Source: Prosthecochloris ethylica
Lineage (GTDB): Bacteria; Bacteroidota; Chlorobiia; Chlorobiales; Chlorobiaceae
Direction: 5' to 3' (one strand)
Assembly (NCBI RefSeq): GCF_015234275.1
Contig: NZ_JADGII010000017.1
Length of the DNA stretch: 37,527 bases
Shown: piece after piece, positions 23,333 to 34,000 of the stretch
Layout of the letters: every line of letters starts with the position of its first letter
Numbering within the stretch: the first letter of the stretch is position 1
Translations under genes and position numbers: made by a program
The notes under the pieces: model-generated
Seen by the model: only the letters and a program-made list of their open reading frames with translations
What the model was told of the DNA's origin: nothing
Database searches by the model: none

Positions 23333-26161
23333 ATGGCTTTGAATCAAAATCCTGAACAGTTGGCACGCGACAACATTGATGCCTTGCTCAAGGCGACGGG
23401 TTGGAGCGTGCAGGATAAAAACAGGTTCGATCCGAATGATGGCTCTGGGCAGGCTGTCAGGGAGTATCCGACGGAAAGTGGTCCGGCTGATTATGTGCTG
23501 TTTGTGGATCGAATGGCCGTCGGAATCATTGAAGCAAAGCGCGAGAGCAGGGGGGAGAATCTCACCGTTGTTGAAGAGCAGACAGACAGCTATGCCAATG
23601 CAAAACTTAAATGGATCAGCAATACGGAGCCTCTCCCATTTCTCTACGAGAGCACCGGTGTCATTACCCGCTTTACAGACCGCCGCGATCCGAAACCTCG
23701 TTCAAGAGAAGTTTTTACCTTTCATCGCCCGGAAACCCTCAAGCAGTGGCTGGAAGAGGGCGAAAGCCTGAGAGCTCGACTGCATCATATTCCGCTGCTC
23801 AACCCCGAGAAGCGTCCGGCAAGAGAGCTGGGACTGCGTGACTGTCAGGAAACGGCTATCAGCAATCTCGAAGCCTCTTTCAAAGCGGATAAACCGAGAG
23901 CGCTGATTCAGATGGCCACCGGTGCAGGCAAGACCTACACTGCCATCACTGTCATGTACCGGATTCTCAAGTACGCCAAGGGCAAGCGTATCCTGTTTCT
24001 CGTCGATACAAGGAACCTGGGAGAACAGGCTGAGCAGGAGATGCTCTCCTTCACGCCGAGTGACGATAACCGCAAGTTCACCGAACTTTATGCGGTGCAG
24101 CGTCTGAAGAACGCGAGCGTTCCCAGAGATGCCCAGGTCTGCATCAGCACTATTCAGCGCATGTACTCGATTCTCAAGGGGGAAGAGCTGGATGAGGTCC
24201 TGGAAGAAACCAACCCGTGGGAGCAGCATACCCAGCCAAAAGAACCTGCGCCTGTCGCATATAACCCCAAAGTTCCGATAGAGTTTTTCGATTTCATCTT
24301 TATCGATGAGTGCCATCGTTCGATTTACAATCTCTGGCAGCAGGTGCTGGACTATTTCGACGCGTATTTGATCGGGCTTACCGCTACGCCGGATAACCGG
24401 ACCTTCGGTTTTTTCAAACAGAACGTGGTCAGCGAATATACTCACGAAAAAGCTGTTGCCGATGGCGTCAACGTGGGGAACGAGATCTACTACATCGATA
24501 CCGCCATAACAAAGCAGGGTGCTGAACTCAAGGCAAAGCAGCTCATCGAGCGGCGCGAAAAGAAAACTCGCAGAAAACGCTGGGAAGAGCAGGACGAGGA
24601 CGAGGTCTATTCATCGAAGCAGCTCGATAGGGATATCGTCAATCCCAGCCAGATCAGAACGGTGATCAGAGCCTTCCGCAACAGCCTGCCGGATCTCTTC
24701 CCCGGCCGTGAAGAGGTGCCGAAAACCCTGATCTTTGCCAAGACCGACAGCCATGCCGACGACATCATTCAGACCGTACGTGAAGAGTTCGGCGAAGGGA
24801 ACGCCTTCTGCAAGAAGGTGACCTACAAGGCAGGACAGGACAAAAAAGACAAAGACGGTAACCTGATCCAGAAGGGAGAAGATCCGAAATCGATTCTCTC
24901 CCAGTTTCGCAACGACTACAATCCCAGGATCGCCGTTACGGTGGACATGATCTCCACCGGAACCGATGTACGCCCTCTGGAGTGTTTGCTTTTTATGCGC
25001 GACGTCAAGAGCAGGAACTACTTTGAGCAGATGAAAGGCCGGGGAACGCGCACCCTCGACTATGACGATCTGAGAAAGGTTACCCCTTCGGCGCATAGTG
25101 CCAAGACCCACTATGTGATTGTCGACGCCATCGGTGTTACCAAGTCAGTCAAAACGTCCAGCCAGCCGATTATCACCAAACCCTCGGTGCCGCTCAAAGA
25201 TCTTGCAATGGGAGTCATGATGGGGGCAAGCGATACCGATACCGTCAGTTCTCTTGCCGGTCGACTGGCACGCCTGAACAACCAGCTGGATGACGACGAT
25301 CAGGAGCGGATAAAAAAGGCAGCCAACGGAACCGACCTGACCACAATCACGAACAGCCTCTTTGATGCGATCGATGCCGACAAGGTCGAAACCAAAGCAC
25401 TTGAACTGGCTCAACAGCCTGTTGGCGCAGATCCGGGGGATGATAAACGCAGTGAGGCTCAGACACAGTTGGTTCGTGAGGCAGCCAATGTCTTTAACGG
25501 TGAACTGATCGAGCTGATCGATACCATAAGGCGGGAGAAGGAACAGAAAATCGATCATGACAATCTGGATGAAGTGATTCGCGCCGAGTGGGGGAAGGAT
25601 TCGAAAGAAAACGCCCGAAAGATGATTGATGAATTTGCCGACTATATCCGCGAGCACAAAGATACAATCGACGCGCTGGAGATCTTTTACGATCAACCGC
25701 ACCGCAGACGTGAGATTACCTACAGCATGATCCGGGAGGTGATGGAGAAACTCAAGGCTGACAGACCCGCACTCTCCCCTTTCAGGATCTGGAACGCTTA
25801 CAGTCAGCTCGACGGGTACAAGGGTAAGCACCCGATCAACGAACTGACCGCGCTGGTGGCAGTGATCCGCCGTGTGTGCTCTCTCGACAAAAGCCTTTCG
25901 ACCTATGACGCTACGGTGCGCCGGAACTTCCAGAACTGGATGCTCCAGCGCCACGCAGGAGCAGGCGAAAAATTCAACGAAGAGCAGATGCACTGGCTCC
26001 AGATGATCCGCGACCACATCATCAGCTCATTCCATATCGAGCGTGACGATCTTGAAATGGCTCCATTCGACAGCAAGGGCGGATTGGGGAAAATGTATCA
26101 GCTTTTCGGAGTAGAAATGGATCAGTTGATTGAAGAAATGAATGAGGAGTTAGTGGCTTGA
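23333..26161 (+). CDS. hsdR: Type I restriction enzyme, R subunit
   Basis: A 942-residue motor and nuclease subunit. The N-terminal PD-(D/E)xK nuclease has D53 and E67-A-K69 (PADYV...GIIEAKRE). The SF2 translocase shows Walker A MATGAGKTY (K200), DECHRS (325-330), LIGLTATP, IAVTVDMISTGTDVRPLECL and FEQMKGRGTRT. The C-terminal part (FDAIDADKV..., YSMIREVMEKL, FQNWMLQRH, FDSKGGLGKMYQLFG) is the HsdR C-terminal domain typical of EcoEI/type IB enzymes. It joins HsdM2-HsdS to translocate and cut DNA lacking the host methylation. The stop overlaps the hsdS ATG by one base (TGATG). Confidence 0.95.
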   Translation: MALNQNPEQLARDNIDALLKATGWSVQDKNRFDPNDGSGQAVREYPTESGPADYVLFVDRMAVGIIEAKRESRGENLTVVEEQTDSYANAKLKWISNTEPLPFLYESTGVITRFTDRRDPKPRSREVFTFHRPETLKQWLEEGESLRARLHHIPLLNPEKRPARELGLRDCQETAISNLEASFKADKPRALIQMATGAGKTYTAITVMYRILKYAKGKRILFLVDTRNLGEQAEQEMLSFTPSDDNRKFTELYAVQRLKNASVPRDAQVCISTIQRMYSILKGEELDEVLEETNPWEQHTQPKEPAPVAYNPKVPIEFFDFIFIDECHRSIYNLWQQVLDYFDAYLIGLTATPDNRTFGFFKQNVVSEYTHEKAVADGVNVGNEIYYIDTAITKQGAELKAKQLIERREKKTRRKRWEEQDEDEVYSSKQLDRDIVNPSQIRTVIRAFRNSLPDLFPGREEVPKTLIFAKTDSHADDIIQTVREEFGEGNAFCKKVTYKAGQDKKDKDGNLIQKGEDPKSILSQFRNDYNPRIAVTVDMISTGTDVRPLECLLFMRDVKSRNYFEQMKGRGTRTLDYDDLRKVTPSAHSAKTHYVIVDAIGVTKSVKTSSQPIITKPSVPLKDLAMGVMMGASDTDTVSSLAGRLARLNNQLDDDDQERIKKAANGTDLTTITNSLFDAIDADKVETKALELAQQPVGADPGDDKRSEAQTQLVREAANVFNGELIELIDTIRREKEQKIDHDNLDEVIRAEWGKDSKENARKMIDEFADYIREHKDTIDALEIFYDQPHRRREITYSMIREVMEKLKADRPALSPFRIWNAYSQLDGYKGKHPINELTALVAVIRRVCSLDKSLSTYDATVRRNFQNWMLQRHAGAGEKFNEEQMHWLQMIRDHIISSFHIERDDLEMAPFDSKGGLGKMYQLFGVEMDQLIEEMNEELVA

Positions 26162-27711
26162 TGTATATGGCTGATAATCATATTCCTAAGTCTTGGTGTC
26201 TCGTTAGGCTCGGAGATTTTGTTGAGAATGAAAAGGGGAAAAAACCAAAGAATCAGCAAGAGAAAAGAGATGAAAGGTACTGCTATCCATATGTTGATAT
26301 AGAAGCATTCGAGGATAATGTCATCAAATCATATGCGGATGGGATCAATTGCAGATTCTGCTCAACTGATGATTTTCTTATGGTGTGGGATGGATCACGC
26401 TCAGGGTTGGTTGGTAAAGGAATAGATGGTGCGTTGGGTAGCACATTGATTAGGATTAATTTTCCGGGAATTCATAATGATTATGCGTACTACTTTCTTC
26501 AATCCAAGTATTTACAGATCAATTCAAGAGCAAAGGGAAGCGGCACACCGCATGTGGATCCAGACTTGTTATGGAACTATTCTTTTCCAATTCCCCCTCT
26601 CAACGAGCAACACCGCATCGTAGCCAAAATCGAAGAACTCTTCTCCGAGCTGGATAAAGGCGTCGAAAGCCTGAAGAAAGCTCGTGAACAGCTCAAGGTA
26701 TACCGCCAGGCGCTCCTCAAACACGCCTTTGAAGGAAAGCTCACCGAAGATTGGCGCAAAAAGAATGCCGACAAGCTCGAAACCGCAGACCAGCTCCTCG
26801 ATCGCATCAAGCACGAGCGCGAAGCCCGCTACCAGCAGCAACTCGAAGAGTGGAAATCTGCTGTTGAGCAGTGGGAGAAAGATGGTAAGGTTGGAAAGAG
26901 ACCGAGTAAGCAGGGAAAGCCGAAACACCTAAAGTCTATTGGAAAAGATATTCAGCAAACACTCCCCAATCTTCCTGATGGTTGGGTATGGGGAAAACTT
27001 GGATTAATGACAACTGGGGTTGAATATGGCTCTTCTACAAAATCCAAGAAAACCGGAAGCCACCCGGTCCTTAGAATGGGCAATATTCAAAATGGAAAAT
27101 TCGATTGGTCTGACTTGGTTTATACAAGTAACGAAGAAGAAATAAGGAGATATCTTCTCAAAAAGGGAGATGTTCTTTTTAATAGAACAAATAGTCCTGA
27201 GCTAGTGGGAAAAACTGCTACTTATACAGAATCAAGACCTGCTGTTTTTGCGGGTTATTTGATTCGTATAAATCAGATAAATTCTATTGCGTTGAGTCAG
27301 TATCTTAACTTGTTTCTCAATTCTCATGTAGCCAAGCAGTATGGTAATATTGTGAAAACTGACGGAGTAAATCAATCAAATATCAATGGTGAAAAGTTAA
27401 TAAATTATCCGTTCCCTTATTGTTCAACCCTTGAGCAAAAAAAAATATTAGAAATACTTGATGAGAAGTTGTCTGTTATCGATGTATTTCTGGATAATAT
27501 TGAGGAGAATATTGCTCGCTCTGAAGCCCTCCGCCAATCCATTTTGAAAAAAGCCTTCTCCGGCCAGTTGGTGCCGCAAGACCCTAACGACGAACCGGCC
27601 TCCGTCCTTCTGGAACGCATCGCCAGAGAAAAAGCGGAAGTTGCGGTAACGGCTAAAAAGGGCCGGGGCCCGAAAAAAATTATTAAACAAAAAGCGTATG
27701 AGCACCTTTGA
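26161..27711 (+). CDS. hsdS: Type I restriction enzyme, S (specificity) subunit
   Basis: A 516-residue specificity subunit with two target-recognition domains, each closed by a helical conserved region. TRD1 (about 5-145, from PKSWCLVRLGDFVE) is followed by PPLNEQHRIVAKIEELFSEL and a long spacer helix with QALLKHAFEGKL. TRD2 (about 258-420, LPDGWVWGKLGLM) is followed by LEQKKILEILDEKLSVID and ALRQSILKKAFSGQLVPQDP. The two halves recognise the two parts of a bipartite site that cannot be predicted here. Base use is mosaic: both TRDs are clearly AT-richer than the conserved helices. An upstream TTG at 26158 is possible; ATG 26161 is chosen. Confidence 0.95.
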   Translation: MYMADNHIPKSWCLVRLGDFVENEKGKKPKNQQEKRDERYCYPYVDIEAFEDNVIKSYADGINCRFCSTDDFLMVWDGSRSGLVGKGIDGALGSTLIRINFPGIHNDYAYYFLQSKYLQINSRAKGSGTPHVDPDLLWNYSFPIPPLNEQHRIVAKIEELFSELDKGVESLKKAREQLKVYRQALLKHAFEGKLTEDWRKKNADKLETADQLLDRIKHEREARYQQQLEEWKSAVEQWEKDGKVGKRPSKQGKPKHLKSIGKDIQQTLPNLPDGWVWGKLGLMTTGVEYGSSTKSKKTGSHPVLRMGNIQNGKFDWSDLVYTSNEEEIRRYLLKKGDVLFNRTNSPELVGKTATYTESRPAVFAGYLIRINQINSIALSQYLNLFLNSHVAKQYGNIVKTDGVNQSNINGEKLINYPFPYCSTLEQKKILEILDEKLSVIDVFLDNIEENIARSEALRQSILKKAFSGQLVPQDPNDEPASVLLERIAREKAEVAVTAKKGRGPKKIIKQKAYEHL

Positions 27712-29545
27712 TTCCACAAAGACACCGTTACCTGATCTTATCCGCAACATTACCGAAGGCAAGGTACAACTTCCTGATTTTCAGCGCGGCTGGGTCTGGG
27801 ATGATGAACATGTGCGTTCTTTGCTGGTTAGCGTGACCCGCTCTTTTCCTGTCGGGGCGGTAATGTTACTGGAAACGGGTGGAGATGTGCGTTTTCAGGT
27901 GCGCCCGGTAGAGAATTTGGAGTTTACTGGTTCTATCCCTGAGCCGGAGCGTTTGATTCTGGATGGACAGCAACGACTTACCTCGTTGACACAGGTGTTG
28001 GCGTTGGATAAACCGGTTAAAACCTTCAATGAAAAGGGGCGGCGTATTGAACGCTTCTATTATATCGATATTGAAAAGGCTTTGGTGGATGAGCAACTAG
28101 AGGAAGCATTCATTGCTGTTGAAGCGGACCGCACGGTAAAGACCAACTTTGGTCGGGATATTGTGCTCGATCTGTCCTCCCGCCAAAAAGAGTGCGAGCA
28201 ACTCTACTTCCCCTGCAATCAGATTCTGAATTCCGATGAATGGGAGGAGAGCCTTCAGGAGTATGCGCCCGATAAGTTTGTCGTGTACATGAAGTTCCGG
28301 AAAAAGGTGCTGAATGCTTTTCGAAGCTACCAGTTGCCCGTCATCGCACTCGGTAAAACCACCAGCAAAGAGGCTGTCTGCCTTGTGTTTGAAAAGGTGA
28401 ATACTGGAGGTGTCCCGCTTTCTGTGTTTGAACTGGTGACCGCCAGTTTTGCCGCTGATGGATTCAATCTCAGGGACGACTGGTATGGAAGTTCCATACG
28501 CTCGATAACCGGTCGTCAAAGTCGTATTCAAAATGAGCCGACACTGGTCGGCGTTGAACCTACGGATTTTTTGCAGGCGATCAGTTTGCTGCACACGCAT
28601 GAAAAACGCCGCGCTGATCTTGCTCTGGGCAAAACCGGCAAAGCGGTGGCAGCGGTCAGCGCCAAGCGTGTTTCTGTTCTTTCGCTGACTCTTGCCGATT
28701 ATCATCAGTGGGCTGATGCTGTAGAGAACGGCTTTCTGGAAGCTGCGAAGTTCTTGCGCAAGGAGTGCTTTTTCCATTCGCGTGATGTGTCGTATCGTAC
28801 CCAACTTGTGCCATTGGCGGCGGTGTTGGTTCAGCTGAAGGAGCGTTGGAGGGAACCAAAAATATATGAAAAGTTATGCCAGTGGTTCTGGTGCGGCGTA
28901 TTGGGTGAGTTGTATGGGGGCGCAGTAGAAACCCGGATTGCTAACGATCTGGAAGAGCTTCTTGCCTGGATAGATGGTCAGGATGTTCAGCCAAGAACCA
29001 TTTACGAGGCTGCTTTTCAGGAAGGCCGGCTCGATACCTTGCGTTCACGTAATAGCGCAGCCTATAAAGCGCTCAACGTATTGGTATTGCGCGAGGGAGC
29101 CAAAGACTTTTTCTGGCAAGCGAGTATTCAGGAACTCGATCATGAGGAGGTGGCCCTTGATATCCATCATATCTTCCCGAAAGCGTGGTGCGAGGATCAG
29201 GGAATAAAGCCAAATATCTATAATTCCATCATCAATAAAACCCCAATTTCGTATAAGGCCAATCGAATGATAGGTCGGAAAGCACCGTCCCTTTACCTGG
29301 ATGCCATTCAGACTCACAAACAGGTTAGTCTTGATGACGACAGCATGAACGAAATACTGGTCAGTCATTGTATAGATCCGGAGCCTCTTCGTGCTGATGA
29401 CTTTGACCTGTTTTATTCACGTCGAAAAGCAAAATTGCTTGATTTAGTCGGGAGTGCTATGGGTAAGGGTGTTGTTGCCGATAACCCCGAATTCGTTGTG
29501 GCTGATGATGACTATTTTTCTGAAACAGAGGATGCTAATAAGTAA
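27698..29545 (+). CDS. DUF262/HNH GmrSD-like nuclease embedded in the type I operon
   Basis: A 615-residue single-chain protein. The N-terminal DUF262 (ParB/Srx-like) domain shows VQLPDFQRGWVW (23-34) and ILDGQQRLTSL (87-97, the NTP-binding signature), plus FEKVNTGGVPLSVFEL. The C-terminal part has an HNH/DUF1524-like nuclease, LDIHHIFPKAW (488-498; H490, H491) with YNSIINKTPISYKANR downstream. This is the composition of GmrSD type IV enzymes, which cut modified phage DNA using NTP. GmrSD-like genes inside type I operons have been described (for example TgvAB in Vibrio cholerae VPI-2). It overlaps hsdS by 14 bases and abuts hsdM, so it is expressed with them. Confidence 0.9.
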   Translation: MSTFDSTKTPLPDLIRNITEGKVQLPDFQRGWVWDDEHVRSLLVSVTRSFPVGAVMLLETGGDVRFQVRPVENLEFTGSIPEPERLILDGQQRLTSLTQVLALDKPVKTFNEKGRRIERFYYIDIEKALVDEQLEEAFIAVEADRTVKTNFGRDIVLDLSSRQKECEQLYFPCNQILNSDEWEESLQEYAPDKFVVYMKFRKKVLNAFRSYQLPVIALGKTTSKEAVCLVFEKVNTGGVPLSVFELVTASFAADGFNLRDDWYGSSIRSITGRQSRIQNEPTLVGVEPTDFLQAISLLHTHEKRRADLALGKTGKAVAAVSAKRVSVLSLTLADYHQWADAVENGFLEAAKFLRKECFFHSRDVSYRTQLVPLAAVLVQLKERWREPKIYEKLCQWFWCGVLGELYGGAVETRIANDLEELLAWIDGQDVQPRTIYEAAFQEGRLDTLRSRNSAAYKALNVLVLREGAKDFFWQASIQELDHEEVALDIHHIFPKAWCEDQGIKPNIYNSIINKTPISYKANRMIGRKAPSLYLDAIQTHKQVSLDDDSMNEILVSHCIDPEPLRADDFDLFYSRRKAKLLDLVGSAMGKGVVADNPEFVVADDDYFSETEDANK

Positions 29546-31042
29546 ATGACCGCCGATACCATTGTTTCAAAAGTCTGGAGTTTCTGCACCACCCTGCGCG
29601 ATGACGGGGTCGGGTATGGCGACTACCTTGAGCAGTTGACCTACCTCATCTTCCTGAAGATGGCCGATGAATACAGTAAACCGCCCTACAACCGCGAGGT
29701 CGGTATACCTGAGGAATACAACTGGAAAAGCCTCTGCGCCATTTCTGGCGCAGAGTTGGAGGCTCACTACATGATCCTTTTGCGGGAACTGGGCAAAAAG
29801 AAGGGGATGCTCGGGCAGATTTTCACCAAGTCGCAGAACAAGATTCAGGACCCTGCCAAGCTTTCACGCCTGATCGCAATGGTGGATGACACCCAGTGGG
29901 TTATTCTCGATGCCGATACCAAGGGAGATATCTACGAAGGGTTGCTCGAAAAGAATGCAGAAGATACCAAGTCCGGCGCGGGCCAGTACTTCACTCCCCG
30001 TGCCCTCATCAGGGCGATGGTTGCCTGTATGCGTCCGGAGCCGATGCAGACGATTGCTGATCCAGCCTGCGGAACCGGTGGCTTCTTCCTTGCTGCGTAT
30101 GACTACCTGACCAAGAATTACAGTCTTGACAAGCAGCAGAAATATTTTCTCAAACACGAAACCTTCAGCGGGAACGAGATCGTATCCAATACTCGCCGCA
30201 TGTGCCTGATGAACATGTTTCTACACAATATTGGAGAGATCGATGGCGAGAGTTCAATCAGCTCCACCGATGCTCTGATTTCTCCTCCTTCGCATACGGT
30301 CGATATGGTGCTTGCTAATCCCCCTTTCGGCAAAAAGAGCAGCATGACCTTCACCAACGAGGAGGGTGAACAGGAAAAAGACGATCTTACCTACAACCGC
30401 CAGGACTTCTGGGCAACGACATCAAACAAGCAGGTCAACTTTGTGCAGCACATTCGCTCTATGCTGAAATCCACAGGCCGCGCCGCTGTCGTCATACCCG
30501 ACAACGTGCTTTTTGAAGGTGGAGCGGGCGAAACTGTCCGCAAAAAGCTGATGGAAACCACGGAGCTGCACACCATCCTACGGCTGCCGACAGGCATCTT
30601 CTATGCTAATGGTGTGAAGGCCAACGTTCTTTTTTTTGACAACCATTCGGCGCAGAAAGAGCCATGGACCAAAGAGGTGTGGATATACGACTATCGGACC
30701 AACATCCACCACACCCTCAAGAAAAAACCGTTGCGATTTGAGCATTTGCAGGAGTTCATCGACTGCTACAATCCCAAAAACCGCCTCGACAGAAAAGAGA
30801 CCTGGAATGCCGAAACGAACCCGGACGGCAGGTGGCGCAAATACGACTACAAAGAGATTATCGCCAGGGATAAAACCAGTCTCGACATCTTCTGGCTGAA
30901 GGATAAATCCCTTTCCGACCTCGACAACCTCCCCGATCCTGAAGAACTTGCCGCGGAGATTATCGAGAATATCGAAGCCGGGTTGAACAGTTTCCGCCAG
31001 GTTGCGGTCGGTTTGAGGGGCGACAGGGCATCCGGGCTCTGA
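29546..31042 (+). CDS. hsdM: Type I restriction enzyme, M (N6-adenine methyltransferase) subunit
   Basis: A 498-residue methyltransferase subunit. The N-terminal HsdM domain (WSFCTTLRDDGVGYGDYLEQ) is followed by GQYFTPRALIRAMV, SAM motif I ADPACGTGGFFLAAY (171-185) and the catalytic motif NPPFGKK (258-264) of N6-adenine methyltransferases. With HsdS it methylates the recognition sequence and protects the host. The ATG follows the TAA of the DUF262 gene directly. The usual hsdM-hsdS order is reversed here and split by the embedded nuclease. Confidence 0.95.
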   Translation: MTADTIVSKVWSFCTTLRDDGVGYGDYLEQLTYLIFLKMADEYSKPPYNREVGIPEEYNWKSLCAISGAELEAHYMILLRELGKKKGMLGQIFTKSQNKIQDPAKLSRLIAMVDDTQWVILDADTKGDIYEGLLEKNAEDTKSGAGQYFTPRALIRAMVACMRPEPMQTIADPACGTGGFFLAAYDYLTKNYSLDKQQKYFLKHETFSGNEIVSNTRRMCLMNMFLHNIGEIDGESSISSTDALISPPSHTVDMVLANPPFGKKSSMTFTNEEGEQEKDDLTYNRQDFWATTSNKQVNFVQHIRSMLKSTGRAAVVIPDNVLFEGGAGETVRKKLMETTELHTILRLPTGIFYANGVKANVLFFDNHSAQKEPWTKEVWIYDYRTNIHHTLKKKPLRFEHLQEFIDCYNPKNRLDRKETWNAETNPDGRWRKYDYKEIIARDKTSLDIFWLKDKSLSDLDNLPDPEELAAEIIENIEAGLNSFRQVAVGLRGDRASGL

Positions 31043-31083
31043 ACAAGGAGTGAAAAACAGTGAAGAATCAATTCTGATAGGTA

Positions 31084-34000
31084 ATGGGCAGAAATATCAA
31101 CTCAATACTGGAGGAGAGTCGCAAGGAATTGCTGGACCTGGGACTGCGTAATCCCTTGATCAGTTATTCACAGCGAGCAAAACAGGTGAAGGTTGTCGAT
31201 GAATTAGCCTCTGAGATCTATCGGATACTGGTGCTCAATGGGAGTGTGATGAGTTTTGATCCCACCGCTGATGAGGAGGAACCCGGGGAGGAGGTTTCAG
31301 GTGCTGTTGACGGCGGAGAATCGTTGGAGCAGCCTGATGCACCGGATCCTGAGAGTATGCCTGCAGCGCGCCATACCGATACCATCCTTCAGACATCACT
31401 GCCTTCACAGAAGTTGCAATCAAGGTTGCTGTCAATTCATAACGATGCAAGGACCTATATCGAAGAGCAGGGCGTCAATATCCTGTTTCTTGCGGTTGGT
31501 TTTCTGCATTGGTATGAAAGCCCGGCAGCTCAGGAAGTCCGGCGGGCACCATTGCTGCTGATTCCGGTTGAACTCAGCAGAAGGAATGCTCTTGCGCGTT
31601 TTGAACTCCGTTATACTGGCGATGATATCGGAGATAATCTTTCTCTCCTCGAAAAGTTGAGGGCTGAATTCAGCATCGAGCTGCCATCAATCGAGGACAG
31701 GGAAGAGTTCGACATTCAGGAGTACTTTTCCGCCGTCACGCAATCAGTCAAAGCCCGGCAGCGCTGGAAGGTTGTACCGGATGATATGGTGCTCGGGTTC
31801 TTTTCATTCGGCAAGTTCCTCCTCTACAAAGACCTTGATCCTTCCGGCTGGCAGCAGAATGGGGGTGGGGCCGGTTTTGAAGTTCTCAAGTCGTTGCTTA
31901 GAGACGGATTTTCCGAGAAGGAGAGTTCATTGGCTGATGAGACCCATATCGATGACGTGCTTTCGCCAGCTGATGTTCATCAGGTGAAAGATGCCGACAG
32001 TACTCAGGTCCTGGCTATACTGGATGTCAATGCCGGTCGCAATATGGTTTTGCAGGGGCCGCCCGGAACGGGTAAATCACAGACCATAACAAATATCATC
32101 GCTGAAAGCATCGGGGCTGGTCGCAAGGTTCTGTTTGTATCCGAAAAAATGGCGGCACTCGATGTTGTCAAACGTCGGCTTGACGAGGTCGGGCTTGGTG
32201 ATGCGGTATTGGAACTGCACAGTGATAAGAGCAAGAAAAAAGAGGTCCTGAAGGAACTGGAGCGCACCCTCAATCAAGGACGACCTGTTGTGAAGGATCC
32301 GGAAGACGATATCAATACGTTGGTTCGCCTGCGTGACCATCTCAATGCCTACTGTGATGCGGTCAATACACCTATTGGCAAAACTCGGATGACGTTTGTC
32401 AATGCGCTTGGCAGGGCAATCAGGAATCGGCCGGAACGTTCCGACGAACAGTCTTTTGATTTTGCTCCGATGCAAGAGTGGAATGAAACGGAGTTCAGGG
32501 CGGCACGTCTGCAGGTTGACGCTCTCAGCCGCCATCTTGAGGACGCTGGAGCCCCGATGGATAATCCGTTTGTTTCAAGCCGTCTGACAGAATTCCTGCC
32601 GTCGCAGCGCCTGAAACTCGAGCAGGCACTGGATGATGCACTGCAGAGTGTTAGCGGGGTGCTTGAAAACTCTGTAGCTCTGGCGCAGGAGATGGGGCTC
32701 AGGGAACCTGAACAGTGCAACGATGTAGCTATTATCTGCCGGGCGGCAAGACGGGCTATGGATGCTCCGCATATCGAGGGAATCGCTCTTTCTTCTGGTG
32801 ACTGGCAAAAGCGTTGTGATGACCTGCAGTCCCTGATCGATGCCGGGCGAGCTCTGGAACGCGCACATCAGCAATATGATGAATGGCTTATTGATGACGC
32901 CTGGTCGCAGGACTTTATCGAGATGCGCCAGGTGTTTGTGGCTAAAGGTGATAAGTGGTGGCGTTTGTTCTCGAGCGAATTCCGGGAAGCGAAACAGCGT
33001 TTGCAGGGGTTGTGCCGGCAACCGTTACCAAAAAAAAACGTCGATATTCTCACCATGATCGATACGGTCATGGACAGCCAGAAATATCTCAAGGAGTTCA
33101 ATGACAATGAGGTATTGGGCGAATGCCTTTTCGGAGCCCAGTGGAAAAAGAAGGACTCCGACTGGGATGTTCTTGAAAAGCTTACGGAATGGGTCGTGGA
33201 GCTGTACAGGTCTGTTGGTAACGGTGAGGTTCCTGAAGGGATTCTGAATTTTCTTTCAGGTTCTCCTAAGGTCGATGCATTGAGCGGCAAGTTGCAGGAG
33301 GTCGAAAATGCTCTGGAATCTCACACGAAAAACACCGAATCGGTTGTCGATGTACTCAGGCTGCAATTCGATAATGAGGACCTTTTTGCCGAGGATTATC
33401 CGTTGTCGAGACAATTGGATTACCTGGCAGAACTGAGAGCCAATATCGAGAGCCTCTTTCATCTTATCCGTTTCAATCAGCTGGAATCAGAATTGAAAGC
33501 ACTGGGATTGGACGAGGTTGTTCGGGCTGCACGGGGGTGGAAACGTGAACAGGGGCCGCTGGTGAAGCTGTTTGATTTCAGTTGGTATAACGGTCTGGTA
33601 GAGCAGGCTTATGTGAGTTTTCCAAGCATCAAGACGTTCGACCGTTCACACCATACACAGATGCTTGAAGAGTTTTCCCGCCTTGATCGTCTTCTTTTCA
33701 GGCACAATCAGGTCCGCCTTGCTTCTCTCCACTGGAAAACGCTTCCCGATGTGAATGCAGGAGGGCAGATGCAAGTGATCAGGCAGGAAATCAACAAAAA
33801 ACGCCGACATCTGCCAATCCGCAAATTGATGGGCAAGGCTGGTGAAGCGATCCAGGCGATCAAGCCTGTCTTTATGATGAGCCCGATGTCTATTGCGACC
33901 TATATCCCGCCAGATTCAGTGTCTTTTGACCTTGTGGTCTTCGACGAGGCAAGCCAGGTCAAGCCTGTAGAGGCATTTGGGGCGATCAGGAGGGGGAAGC

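Noticed and set aside
23077..23355. 92-codon frame from a TTG before hsdR
   Set aside because: The sequence is hydrophobic but matches no family, has no ribosome-binding site and overlaps the hsdR start by 23 bases. It is probably promoter DNA.
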